Of a stretch of DNA of 64,000 bases, positions 26,616-34,013 are shown piece by piece. This DNA is from Nocardia sp. NBC_00403 (GTDB lineage Bacteria; Actinomycetota; Actinomycetes; Mycobacteriales; Mycobacteriaceae). The DNA is taken from assembly GCF_036046055.1 (NCBI RefSeq), contig NZ_CP107939.1:4216001-4280000 (forward strand), in the 5' to 3' direction. Below the pieces are notes generated by a model. The model made no database searches, had not been told where the DNA came from, and saw only the letters and a program-made list of their open reading frames with translations. A program made the position numbers and the translations under genes. Numbering within the stretch: position 1 is the stretch's first letter; every line of letters starts with the position of its first letter.

Positions 26616-27271
26616 AACGACGCAGCTGGGTCGCGGCGGCCGCATTCGGTTCGCTCGCACTGCTCCTCATGGTGCTCGGCGCGGCGATCCGCCCACTCGT
26701 GATCCCTGATACTCCTTCTCCCGCAGTGATTCTCAACGAGACCGAGATCGGGTTCGTGCAGGATATGACCGCCCATCACCAGCAAGCGCTGGTCATGGTG
26801 CAACGCCTGCGGCAGGCTGACGATCCGACGGTGCTGAGGCTCGCGCAACAGATCGCGGATAGTCAACGTCTAGAGATCGGGATGATGCTGGGCTGGCTCC
26901 GCCTGGCCGGTACCACCTCCACCAACCCGCATCCGATGGCTTGGATGCACGATACCGATCATCGGGCGCAATCCAGCCACCACCAGGCGACCTCGACCAC
27001 CGCGGCACCCACTGTCGCCACCATGCCGGGAATGGCCTCCCGAGCCGAACTCGACGCACTGTCCGCGGCCTCGGGCCGAGATGCGGACACCCTGTTCCTG
27101 AAGTTGATGCAACGCCACCACTACGGCGGTATCGCCATGGCTCAGGCAGCCGACGAACAACTCGACGGTGGCCCCGTCGAACAGATCGCCCGGGACATGA
27201 TCAGCACCCAAAGTCAGGAAGCCGGCCTGATCGGCCTACTGCTCACTCACAGCGCGCGGACCCCCGAGTAG
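26612..27271 (+). CDS. DUF305-domain membrane-anchored protein
   Basis: A 219-residue protein; ATG 26612 overlaps the previous stop. One N-terminal hydrophobic segment (VAAAAFGSLALLLMVLGAAI) anchors it facing out. The DUF305 core has two similar four-helix halves: FVQDMTAHHQQALVMVQ ... SQRLEIGMMLGWL, and LFLKLMQRHHYGGIAMAQ ... ISTQSQEAGLIGLLL. The paired His-His and Met residues (HH, MM, HHxxM, MPGM) resemble metal-binding sites, and DUF305 proteins are often linked to copper handling. That role is inferred here. Confidence 0.85.
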   Translation: MKRRSWVAAAAFGSLALLLMVLGAAIRPLVIPDTPSPAVILNETEIGFVQDMTAHHQQALVMVQRLRQADDPTVLRLAQQIADSQRLEIGMMLGWLRLAGTTSTNPHPMAWMHDTDHRAQSSHHQATSTTAAPTVATMPGMASRAELDALSAASGRDADTLFLKLMQRHHYGGIAMAQAADEQLDGGPVEQIARDMISTQSQEAGLIGLLLTHSARTPE

Positions 27272-27448
27272 GTCGATGGGACCGGATCGGTGAGCGCGAC
27301 TTCCACGGTGGTGGGGCAACCAGCGGCTACCGACCACGAGTCCGGTGACCGCGCGCCCGCACCTCGAAAGAGCCTTGCGCACAAGCTCGCCGGCCGGACT
27401 CGATCGCGGCCACCAGGCCCGGCGCCGCCACTGCGCCCAGCGACGACT

Positions 27449-28018
27449 TCATCCTGCGGCGATCGAACGTTCGAGGAACGAAATCGCTTCGGCGGGAACG
27501 AGTTCACGGGGCAGCACCAGCCAGCGGCCGGCACCGGTCAGCGCCACGGTGTGCGTGCCGACGGAGATCTTGCCGATTTTCGCGAACTGATACGCCGTCG
27601 TCCCGAGGGCCGTCGTCACCTCTAGGCCATCGCTCAGGTATCTGGCCTGTAGTACCGCCCCCGGACTCGCATACCTGCGGACCCGCTGCGATCCGTGCCG
27701 GGCCTCCCGCACCGAGAACCACCCGAAGAGGAGCAATACTCCGACGTAGATCGCGGCGCCGGCAACCAGTACGGCGACGCTGCTACCCCAGGTGTAGTTA
27801 TGGCCAGTTGGGCCGGACCGTCGGCGCGCCATCTTGGCAGACAGGTAGGTCATGGCAACCGCGGCGACCCCCGCCGTCATAATCCACAGCCACGGACTTC
27901 GCCAGCGTAGCGAGAGTTCACCACGCGTGATAAGCACGGCAGTCTGCGGCCCCGCCTCGAAACGCACGACCATGGCACCCGTTTGGTCCCGAAACATCGA
28001 GTTACCACCAGGATTCAT
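27449..28018 (-). CDS. YcxB-like two-helix membrane protein
   Basis: A 189-residue protein. A short beta-type N-terminus (VRFEAGPQTAVLITRGEL) is followed by two transmembrane helices (about 42-60 WLWIMTAGVAAVAMTYL; about 80-100 VAVLVAGAAIYVGVLLLFG) and a C-terminal PH-like region (TTAYQFAKIGKISVGTHTVAL, WLVLPRELVPAEAI, FLERSI). The order and the closing LPRELVP motif match YcxB-like proteins, whose function is unknown. It is convergent with the DUF305 gene across 177 bases without features. The ATG at 28018 has AGGGGG close upstream. Confidence 0.7.
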   Translation of the reverse strand: MNPGGNSMFRDQTGAMVVRFEAGPQTAVLITRGELSLRWRSPWLWIMTAGVAAVAMTYLSAKMARRRSGPTGHNYTWGSSVAVLVAGAAIYVGVLLLFGWFSVREARHGSQRVRRYASPGAVLQARYLSDGLEVTTALGTTAYQFAKIGKISVGTHTVALTGAGRWLVLPRELVPAEAISFLERSIAAG

Positions 28019-28464
28019 AGCCCCCTGTCCGCTGACTTCTCCCGATTCTACGCACCTTATGTGCCCTCGAATGGTTTGTTCACAGAGTCACAACGGAGCA
28101 CAACCGCTTACCGGGCCACAACCACGCCACCCCGGCCGATTACTGCATCAACCTCCCCGGACGAGGCACTTGCGCCCTAACGCTGACCCCGTTGTCAGCC
28201 CCTTTGCCACCGTCCGAATGGCGAACGCCTGATACTCCTGGCTCTTTCGGGTGACAAGGGTTGTGGCCAGGTCCAGGCCATCGAGGCTGCGGACGCGGAC
28301 GTTAGTAATAGTGCCGGTCGGAACCACACCGTCCATGGCCGGGTTCCCCGCATTTACGCGGCGGGCACAGTAACGTTGTCCTGCGCTTATGCCTGTCGGC
28401 GTGTGGTGGCTATCGGATTTTCGACTTGTAATCGAGGTTGACCGAATTGCGATCGGAGGCCGCG
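28019..28464. other. Intergenic stretch without a confident gene
   Basis: A 62-codon minus-strand frame at 28148-28336 has moderate third-position GC bias but no good start signal or known family. The remainder is promoter DNA for the ABC gene. I do not call a gene here. Confidence 0.4.
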
Positions 28465-30309
28465 GTGCGTGCGTCACGGGACTGGAGCGACGAGCTGGTC
28501 GCCTCGTTGCACTGGTTGCTCACCGCGTTCACCGTCACGGGCGTCGCATTCCTGATCGTCATGGCTGTGGTGCTGCGGATCACGGAGTGGGGGCGGCACT
28601 TCCGGTTGGTGACAGGGGCTTTCTTCACGGGTCCTGCGGCATGGCGCAGCATTCCGTACTTCGGGGTGCTGTTGTTGAGCGCGGTCTTGTCGGTTCGGGT
28701 GAAGGTGTTGATGTCCTACCAGGGCAATGACCTGTTGACTTCCTTACAGAATGCCGCCGAGGCGTTCGGGCGCGGCGACGGTGCGGCGCTCGACAGGGCC
28801 GAAACCGCGTTCTGGCACTCGATGATCGTGTTCACTGTGCTCGCTGTCATCGATGTGGCGCGTACCGTGTTGGATTACTACCTCGGTCAGGCCTTCGAAA
28901 TCAGTTGGCGGCGTTGGCTGACCGAGCGCGCGACCGGGAAATGGATAGTCGATCAGGCCTACTACCGGATCCGATTCATCGATGCGCCCATCGATAACCC
29001 GGATCAGCGCATCGAGCAGGACATCACCGACATGATCGCCCGTTCCAGGGCGCTGTCGCTCGGGGCGGTCACCGCAGTGGTGTCGGTGGTGTCATTCACC
29101 CGAATTCTGTGGGATCTGTCGGAGACCCTGACCATCTTCGGTGTCGGAATCCCAAGAGCGATGGTGTTTTTCGTCTTCGTCTACGTGCTGATAGTGACGA
29201 TGGTCGCCTTCTGGATCGGTCATCCGCTGATCGGGCTCGGCTTCCGCTATCAGGCCGCGACGGCGAACTTCCGCTATGCGCTTGTCCGATTGCGTGAAAA
29301 TGCCGAGCGGATCGCCTTCTATCGCGGCGAAGACGCCGAAAGATACGGATTGCGTGCGCGATTCGCGCAGGTGCTGCGAATCTATCGCCACCTCGTGCTG
29401 TTCGGCACGCGGTTCATCGGCTGGAATCAGGCTGCCACTGAGGCGGCCGTGGCGTTTCCGTGGGTCATGCAAGTGCCGCACTTCTTCGCAGGGACGCTGA
29501 CCCTCGGTGACGTCCAGCAGACCGCGCAGGCATTCGGGCAGATCCAGGGCTCACTGTCGTTCTTCCGCAATAGTTATAGTGAATTCGCGGCGTTCCGTGC
29601 GACATTGCTGCGGCTGTTCGGACTATTCGAGGCCAGTGAGTTCGCCCGTGCTTTGCCCAAGATCGAGGTGCGCGCGCTGAGTGATTCGGTGGAGTTGCGC
29701 GAGGTGGAAGTGCGTCGACCCGATGGCGCGATCCTGATCGCGAACTTGAATCTGCGGCTGCGCGCCGGAGACTCGGTGGTCGTCAAGGGGCTCTCCGGGA
29801 GCGGCAAGACCACCCTGCTGCGCTGCCTCGCCGAGATGTGGCCCTACACCCACGGCGTGGTCGGCAGACCGGATACCACCGGCACACTGTTCATTTCGCA
29901 ACTGCCCTACCTTCCGCTCGGCGATCTGCGCGCGGCCGTCAGCTACCCGGCCGCACCCGGAAGTGCGTCGGATGCGACGCTGCGGGCCACGCTCACCAAG
30001 GTGCAGCTCGGCCAACTGGCTACCCGGTTGGACGAGGAGGCGGACTGGGCCGACATCCTGTCGCCGGGTGAGCAGCAGCGCCTGGCATTCGCGCGGTTGC
30101 TGCTGATCCGACCCGAGGTGGCGTTCCTCGACGAGGTGACCTCCGCCGTGGACGAAGGTCTGGAATTCGCCCTCTACACCCTGATTCGCACAGAACTGCC
30201 CAATCTCATCCTGGTCAGCGTCGCGCATCGCGCCACGGTCGACCAGCATCACACCGCGCGTCTGGAACTTACGGGCGGCGGTGCCTGGTCATTGGTGCCG
30301 ATTCACTAG
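28465..30309 (+). CDS. SbmA/BacA-like ABC transporter, fused permease and ATPase
   Basis: About 614 residues. I prefer GTG 28465 with GGAGG 5 bases upstream; TTG 28438 and 28447 are other in-frame starts. The N-terminal permease half has six predicted helices and SbmA/YddA-family features (YFGVLLLSAVLSVRVKVL, DYYLGQAFEISWRRWLTE, YYRIR...DNPDQRIEQDI). The C-terminal ATPase has Walker A GLSGSGKTT (about 442), the signature LSPGEQQR (about 532), Walker B VAFLDE (about 552) and the switch His in SVAHRAT. The mycobacterial relative (Rv1819c/BacA) imports cobalamin and hydrophilic peptides such as bleomycin. Transport of similar large hydrophilic solutes is likely here. Confidence 0.9.
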   Translation: MRASRDWSDELVASLHWLLTAFTVTGVAFLIVMAVVLRITEWGRHFRLVTGAFFTGPAAWRSIPYFGVLLLSAVLSVRVKVLMSYQGNDLLTSLQNAAEAFGRGDGAALDRAETAFWHSMIVFTVLAVIDVARTVLDYYLGQAFEISWRRWLTERATGKWIVDQAYYRIRFIDAPIDNPDQRIEQDITDMIARSRALSLGAVTAVVSVVSFTRILWDLSETLTIFGVGIPRAMVFFVFVYVLIVTMVAFWIGHPLIGLGFRYQAATANFRYALVRLRENAERIAFYRGEDAERYGLRARFAQVLRIYRHLVLFGTRFIGWNQAATEAAVAFPWVMQVPHFFAGTLTLGDVQQTAQAFGQIQGSLSFFRNSYSEFAAFRATLLRLFGLFEASEFARALPKIEVRALSDSVELREVEVRRPDGAILIANLNLRLRAGDSVVVKGLSGSGKTTLLRCLAEMWPYTHGVVGRPDTTGTLFISQLPYLPLGDLRAAVSYPAAPGSASDATLRATLTKVQLGQLATRLDEEADWADILSPGEQQRLAFARLLLIRPEVAFLDEVTSAVDEGLEFALYTLIRTELPNLILVSVAHRATVDQHHTARLELTGGGAWSLVPIH

Positions 30310-30323
30310 GCGTACCAGTGAAT
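30301..30323 (+). terminator. Short hairpin over the end of the ABC gene
   Basis: ATTCACT (30301-30307) and AGTGAAT (30317-30323) form a perfect 7-bp stem with a 9-nt loop that includes the stop codon. It is a weak candidate terminator. The following 30324-30459 has no gene. Confidence 0.35.
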
Positions 30324-30459
30324 TCGCATGGTCAGGATGCGACTGGCGATGTCGATCACGGGGTGCTCGGCCGGGTCGAGCCGGCCGCGGATCGTGCGTA
30401 GGTCGGCGGCGCGGATGGCGCGTGGCCCGCCCTGGCTTGTCCGTCGGTGGCGTGCAGCG

Positions 30460-31242
30460 CTACGTGTGTGCCCCTCCGTCGATCCGGATCTCGGTGCCAC
30501 TGATGAAGCGGCCGTCGTCGGAGACGAGCATTGCGATGACACCGGCCACATTCTCGGGGCCTGCCAGCTCTTCCGGATTATCTTGCGGCAGAACGGCGAT
30601 CAGGCGACCGAACAGGGACCAGTCGGAGTCCTGGGGGAGGTAGCCGGGGGTGGAGTCGGTGATGCCCGACTTGATGCCACCCGGGGCGACACTGACCGCG
30701 CGCAAACCCTGCTTGCCGTATTCCAGTGCCAGCACGTGGGTCAGCGTCTGGATGCCGCCCTTGCTCGCGGAGTACGCCGCCATATAGGGGTGTGCGAAGT
30801 TGGCCGAGGTGGAGCTGAAGTTGACGATGGTGCTGCGCGGGTTGGCGAGCAGTGCCGGCAGCGCCTCTCGGATTACCAGGAAGGTGCCGGTGAGGTTGAC
30901 GTTGATGATCTCGTTCCACAGGTCCAGCGATGTCTCGTGGGTGTGTGCCGCGCGCAGGATGCCCGCCGCGTTGACCAGTGCGTCCAGCCCGCCGAGGGAT
31001 TCGATGGCGCTCTTCACGCCCGCGATCACGTCGATCTCCCGGCCGATGTTCATCGCGAGGGTGGTCAGCCGGGTGTCGGTGCCCGCTTCGGCGGCTTGCT
31101 TCTGGGTCAGTTCCAGGCCCTCGGCGTTGACGTCGGCGCCGACGACGACCGCGCCTTCGGACAGTAGACGGAGGACGGTGGCCTGACCGATGCCGGATCC
31201 CGCGCCGGTGACCAGAATGCGGCGCTGTTCGAGACGGTTCAT
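30460..31242 (-). CDS. Short-chain dehydrogenase/reductase
   Basis: A 260-residue classical SDR starting at ATG 31242, with an AGGAAGAG stretch upstream. The frame extends further, but that part is a shadow of the divergent gene. Motifs: TGAGSGIG (about residue 11), a DVNA acidic cofactor residue suggesting NAD, NAAG, NVNLTGTF, Ser in NFSSTSAN, Tyr157/Lys161 in YSASK, and the C-terminal GxxxxxDGG (ISGTEIRIDGG). Substrate unknown. It is divergent from a TetR gene with an inverted repeat between them, so it is probably the target of that regulator. Confidence 0.9.
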   Translation of the reverse strand: MNRLEQRRILVTGAGSGIGQATVLRLLSEGAVVVGADVNAEGLELTQKQAAEAGTDTRLTTLAMNIGREIDVIAGVKSAIESLGGLDALVNAAGILRAAHTHETSLDLWNEIINVNLTGTFLVIREALPALLANPRSTIVNFSSTSANFAHPYMAAYSASKGGIQTLTHVLALEYGKQGLRAVSVAPGGIKSGITDSTPGYLPQDSDWSLFGRLIAVLPQDNPEELAGPENVAGVIAMLVSDDGRFISGTEIRIDGGAHT

Positions 31243-31290
31243 GGGCTCTCTTCCTGATCGGTCGAACTGTTTCTGACACAATATGCCGCA

Positions 31291-31309
31291 AATGGCACTT
31301 CGCGCCATT
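31291..31309. promoter_or_regulatory. Inverted repeat between SDR and TetR genes
   Basis: AATGGC (31291-31296), a 7-base spacer, and GCCATT (31304-31309). It is centred in the 96-base divergent promoter region, a typical place for a TetR operator. TACAGT at 31327-31332 could be the -10 box of the TetR gene, whose GTG at 31339 would then be leaderless. Confidence 0.55.
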
Positions 31310-31338
31310 AAATGTTTCGGTCTCGGTACAGTACACCT

Positions 31339-31974
31339 GTGACCAGCAAGCGAAACCGTGCCGCGCCCGCACCGGGGCGTCCGGCACTCAGTGCGACCCG
31401 CCGCGCGGCCACGCGCCGGGAAGTGGCGATGGTGGCGGCGCACCTCTTCATTGAAAACGGTTACACCGCAACGACTGTCGATGAAATCGCCGCTGCCGCG
31501 GGTATGGGGCTGCGCACGTTCTACCGTTACTTCGCCGGCAAGGAAGATGTCGTCGCGCCGCTGCTGGCCATCGGAACCCAGGCCTGGGCGGACGAACTCG
31601 CCGCCTGCCCGCCCGACGTGCCGTTGCGTGAAGCGCTGAGCCGCTCTTACCGCACGGCCACCGCGGGCACGCTGGCGGCGGAGGGCATCGCCGAGACGAG
31701 CCTGCGTCCGCTGGTGCGCGCCGCCACCCAACTCCCCGCCCTGCGCGCGACCTGGCTGCGCGTCCAGCACGACTGCGAAACCCAGCTCATTCCCATCCTT
31801 GCCGCCCGCACCGGTCGCGCCGTCGACGACCTCGACGTCGCCCTCACCGCCGCGATGGCCAATACCGCCGTGCGCCTGGCGACCGAACTGTGGGCCGCGG
31901 CGAAGGGGCTCGACTCTGCCGCCGACGTCGTCGACACCTGCCTCGCCCGTCTCGCCACCCAAAGCCTGCTGTAG
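31339..31974 (+). CDS. TetR-family transcriptional regulator
   Basis: A 211-residue regulator from GTG 31339. A basic N-terminus (SKRNRAAPAPGRPAL) leads to the HTH (AAHLFIENGYTATTVDEIAAAAG, then MGLRTFYRYFAGKED). The C-terminal ligand domain is helical and alanine-rich. It probably represses the divergent SDR gene through the repeat at 31291-31309. It belongs to a different TetR subclass from those at 9215 and 15812. The stop is 22 bases from the end of the convergent LuxR gene. Confidence 0.88.
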   Translation: MTSKRNRAAPAPGRPALSATRRAATRREVAMVAAHLFIENGYTATTVDEIAAAAGMGLRTFYRYFAGKEDVVAPLLAIGTQAWADELAACPPDVPLREALSRSYRTATAGTLAAEGIAETSLRPLVRAATQLPALRATWLRVQHDCETQLIPILAARTGRAVDDLDVALTAAMANTAVRLATELWAAAKGLDSAADVVDTCLARLATQSLL

Positions 31975-31996
31975 GCGCGACATTTCATGTGCTCTC

Positions 31997-33247
31997 CTAT
32001 CCCGACTGCGGTCGGTCCTTGCTGTGTTCGACGCTGCCTCCCTCGTCTTGTGCAGCCCTCTCGTCGGACTCGGGTTGTGGGGGAGGACCAGGGCTGGTAC
32101 GGATACCGTGATGCGCAGTTCCCTCGAACTGGCCGGTTCCGGACAGCACTGTTGTCAGCATCCGAACCAGTTCGGCCTGCCGATGCGTTCCGGTCTTTTC
32201 GAAGGCGCGTTGTAGGTGTGTGCGCGCGGTGTTCACCGAGACCGCCAATTCTTCCGCGATCGACCGCAACCCGGCGCCGCGCAGTGCCGCCGCCGCGACG
32301 CGCGCTTCGGCCGCGGTCAACCCGTACAGTTGCTGTAGCGCTATCGGCCCTCCCGACGTTTCCTGATCCGGGTCGACGATGACGACGAGCGCCGCCGATG
32401 TGCGCTCGTCGCGGCACTCGACCTTCGGATCCAGCGGCACCACCAGCAGTGCGTACGAGCTGCCGCCGCTATGCCGGGGAATGAGGGCGCGCCCTCCGAC
32501 GTACGGCCCGTACTCGCGCAGTGCCGAATTGATGATGGCGCGCAGCCCGACCGCGGATCGGTTGTCCGATGATTCGAGGTGGCCGCGGCGTCCCATACCG
32601 AGGCCGTCTCGCGATTCCAGGATCGACAATGCCGCTGGGTTCGCGTAGCTGATCGCCCCGCAACTCGACACGATCACCAGCCCGTGCCGATGCGCGGCGA
32701 GCACGGCGATGGCCTGGTCACGCTCGGTCCGGACATCTGCCAAACAGGACTGGACATTCAATGCGTGCCGCAGATGGGGGAGCAGCAGGCGCATTGTCGA
32801 TGTCGCCAGTGCTCGGTCGAGGTCGTGGCCTGCATCGGGATACACCCCGATCCAGGATGTGTTGGCGCCACTGGTGACGAGCGCGAGCATCCCGTTGCCG
32901 AGCCGGTGTGGAACCATCCAGTCGCGGAAGAATGGGTGCCTGCGCAGGTACTCCGGCCCCAGCAGCTCTTCGCATGTTGTGATGACACCGGCGGGTTCGT
33001 GTTCGAGCGCACTCGCGATCGGATCGATACGCCAGAATCGGGCGTTGTAGCTGCGGCGCAAATCGTCCGCGCCGAGTGAACAGGCGGTCATCCGCCGGCT
33101 ACTCGAGCCGGACACAACCAAGCCGCCGTGCTTCGCGCCCAGCGCCGTGACGATATCGTGCACCGCCTGCGACCAGTCACGAGGATGCATCGCCGCGCGG
33201 TTGATTCGCGCCACGATCGCGGAAAACCTCTCGATTGTCATCGCCAT
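31997..33247 (-). CDS. LuxR-type HTH transcriptional regulator
   Basis: A 416-residue protein. ATG 33247 has AGGT about 9 bases upstream; a further in-frame start is at 33280. The last quarter contains the LuxR HTH (LTAAEARVAAAALRGAGLRS, IAEELAVSVNTARTHLQRAF, EKTGTHRQAELVRML). The N-terminal about 180 residues look like a sensory domain (FWRIDPIASALEHEPAGVIT, FFRDWMVPHRLGNGML), followed by a PAS-like region (LVIVSSCGAISYANPAALSI). Such regulators often control nearby catabolic or surface genes. No direct target is evident, although the lysin cassette begins 280 bases away on the other strand. The C-terminal about 35 residues are disordered. Confidence 0.85.
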   Translation of the reverse strand: MAMTIERFSAIVARINRAAMHPRDWSQAVHDIVTALGAKHGGLVVSGSSSRRMTACSLGADDLRRSYNARFWRIDPIASALEHEPAGVITTCEELLGPEYLRRHPFFRDWMVPHRLGNGMLALVTSGANTSWIGVYPDAGHDLDRALATSTMRLLLPHLRHALNVQSCLADVRTERDQAIAVLAAHRHGLVIVSSCGAISYANPAALSILESRDGLGMGRRGHLESSDNRSAVGLRAIINSALREYGPYVGGRALIPRHSGGSSYALLVVPLDPKVECRDERTSAALVVIVDPDQETSGGPIALQQLYGLTAAEARVAAAALRGAGLRSIAEELAVSVNTARTHLQRAFEKTGTHRQAELVRMLTTVLSGTGQFEGTAHHGIRTSPGPPPQPESDERAAQDEGGSVEHSKDRPQSG

Positions 33248-33390
33248 ATGAAATGACCTGCGGCACAAGAGAAACGGCAATCATCCAGAGTTGAACAGAG
33301 GTGCTGATGATAGGTGTTCGGAGGCACGTCAGACGAGTAGTCCGATTCTCGATTCTACTCTCCTGAATGCCATCTGCAGGGGCACGCGCT

Positions 33391-33464
33391 CTCATCCGTT
33401 CAGATGAGGAACCGGGCCAGCAACCCTGCTCTACTCGGTAGGGCAACCGCTTCGCTACAGCGGT
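33391..33464 (+). ncRNA. Structured leader of unknown class before the lysin genes
   Basis: Three consecutive hairpins: CTCATC/GATGAG (33391-33408), CCCTGC/GTAGGG with one G:U (33424-33443) and ACCGCT/AGCGGT (33446-33464), all upstream of the M23 start at 33531. Compact hairpins joined by GGGCCAGCAACC recall riboswitch-type leaders, but I cannot assign a family. It could also be a decayed coding region. Confidence 0.35.
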
Positions 33465-33530
33465 CGCCTGTGTCTTCCTGGAGGGCAGCGTGATCGAGGC
33501 ATCTGACAACCGGAATCTTGCGGGCCCGCC

Positions 33531-34013
33531 ATGACCAGATACTGGCCCTTGCCGCGTGGCCGTATCGCCACCTCCCGATTCGGTTCCCGTGGCGTCGATT
33601 TCCGCTGGGGGGTCGATCTCGGCCGGCCGGGCGGCAGCGGCGGAGCAGCCGTCTATGCGGTCCAAGCGGGCACGGTGGTATTCGCGGGTCCGGCATCCGG
33701 GTTCGGCGGGCTCGACCCGGCCGGCTGGGTCGTTGTCGACCATCCCACCGAAATCGGCGGCGGCGCAACCGTATGCGGACACGTGATTCGCGAAGTCGCA
33801 ATAGGCGAACGGGTGGAAGCCGGGCAGCGCATCGCCCGGATCAACCCCGACTACACATCACGGCGGCGTCGCCCCGTACTTGCACTTCGAGTGGCATCGG
33901 CACTCCTGGGCACCCCCCGGATCGGACCGGCTCGACCTGTTGCCGCTGCTGGCCGAAGCCGTGGACCCACCGTCCGCTACCAATGGAGGTTCCCGCATGT
34001 CGACGGCAGTTGA
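33531..34013 (+). pseudogene. Frameshifted M23-type peptidoglycan endopeptidase
   Basis: Starts like an M23 peptidase of Nocardia/Rhodococcus: SRFGSRGVDFRWGVDLGRPG, AVYAVQAGTVVFAGPASGFG, DHPTEIGGGATVCGHV, GQRIARINP. After about 33850 this frame becomes arginine/alanine shadow. The expected ending (HHGGVAPYLHFEWH) appears one base out of frame at 33856-33897 and then runs without a stop into the next gene's frame. The first zinc-ligand His expected before GVDLG is Arg here. One frameshift, plus the lost ligand, suggests decay. An intact ancestor would have been an M23-DUF1906-amidase-LGFP fusion. Confidence 0.6.

Noticed and set aside
28148..28336. Possible 62-residue minus-strand gene
   Set aside because: Moderate third-position GC bias but weak ribosome-binding site, no family and no conserved-looking motif.
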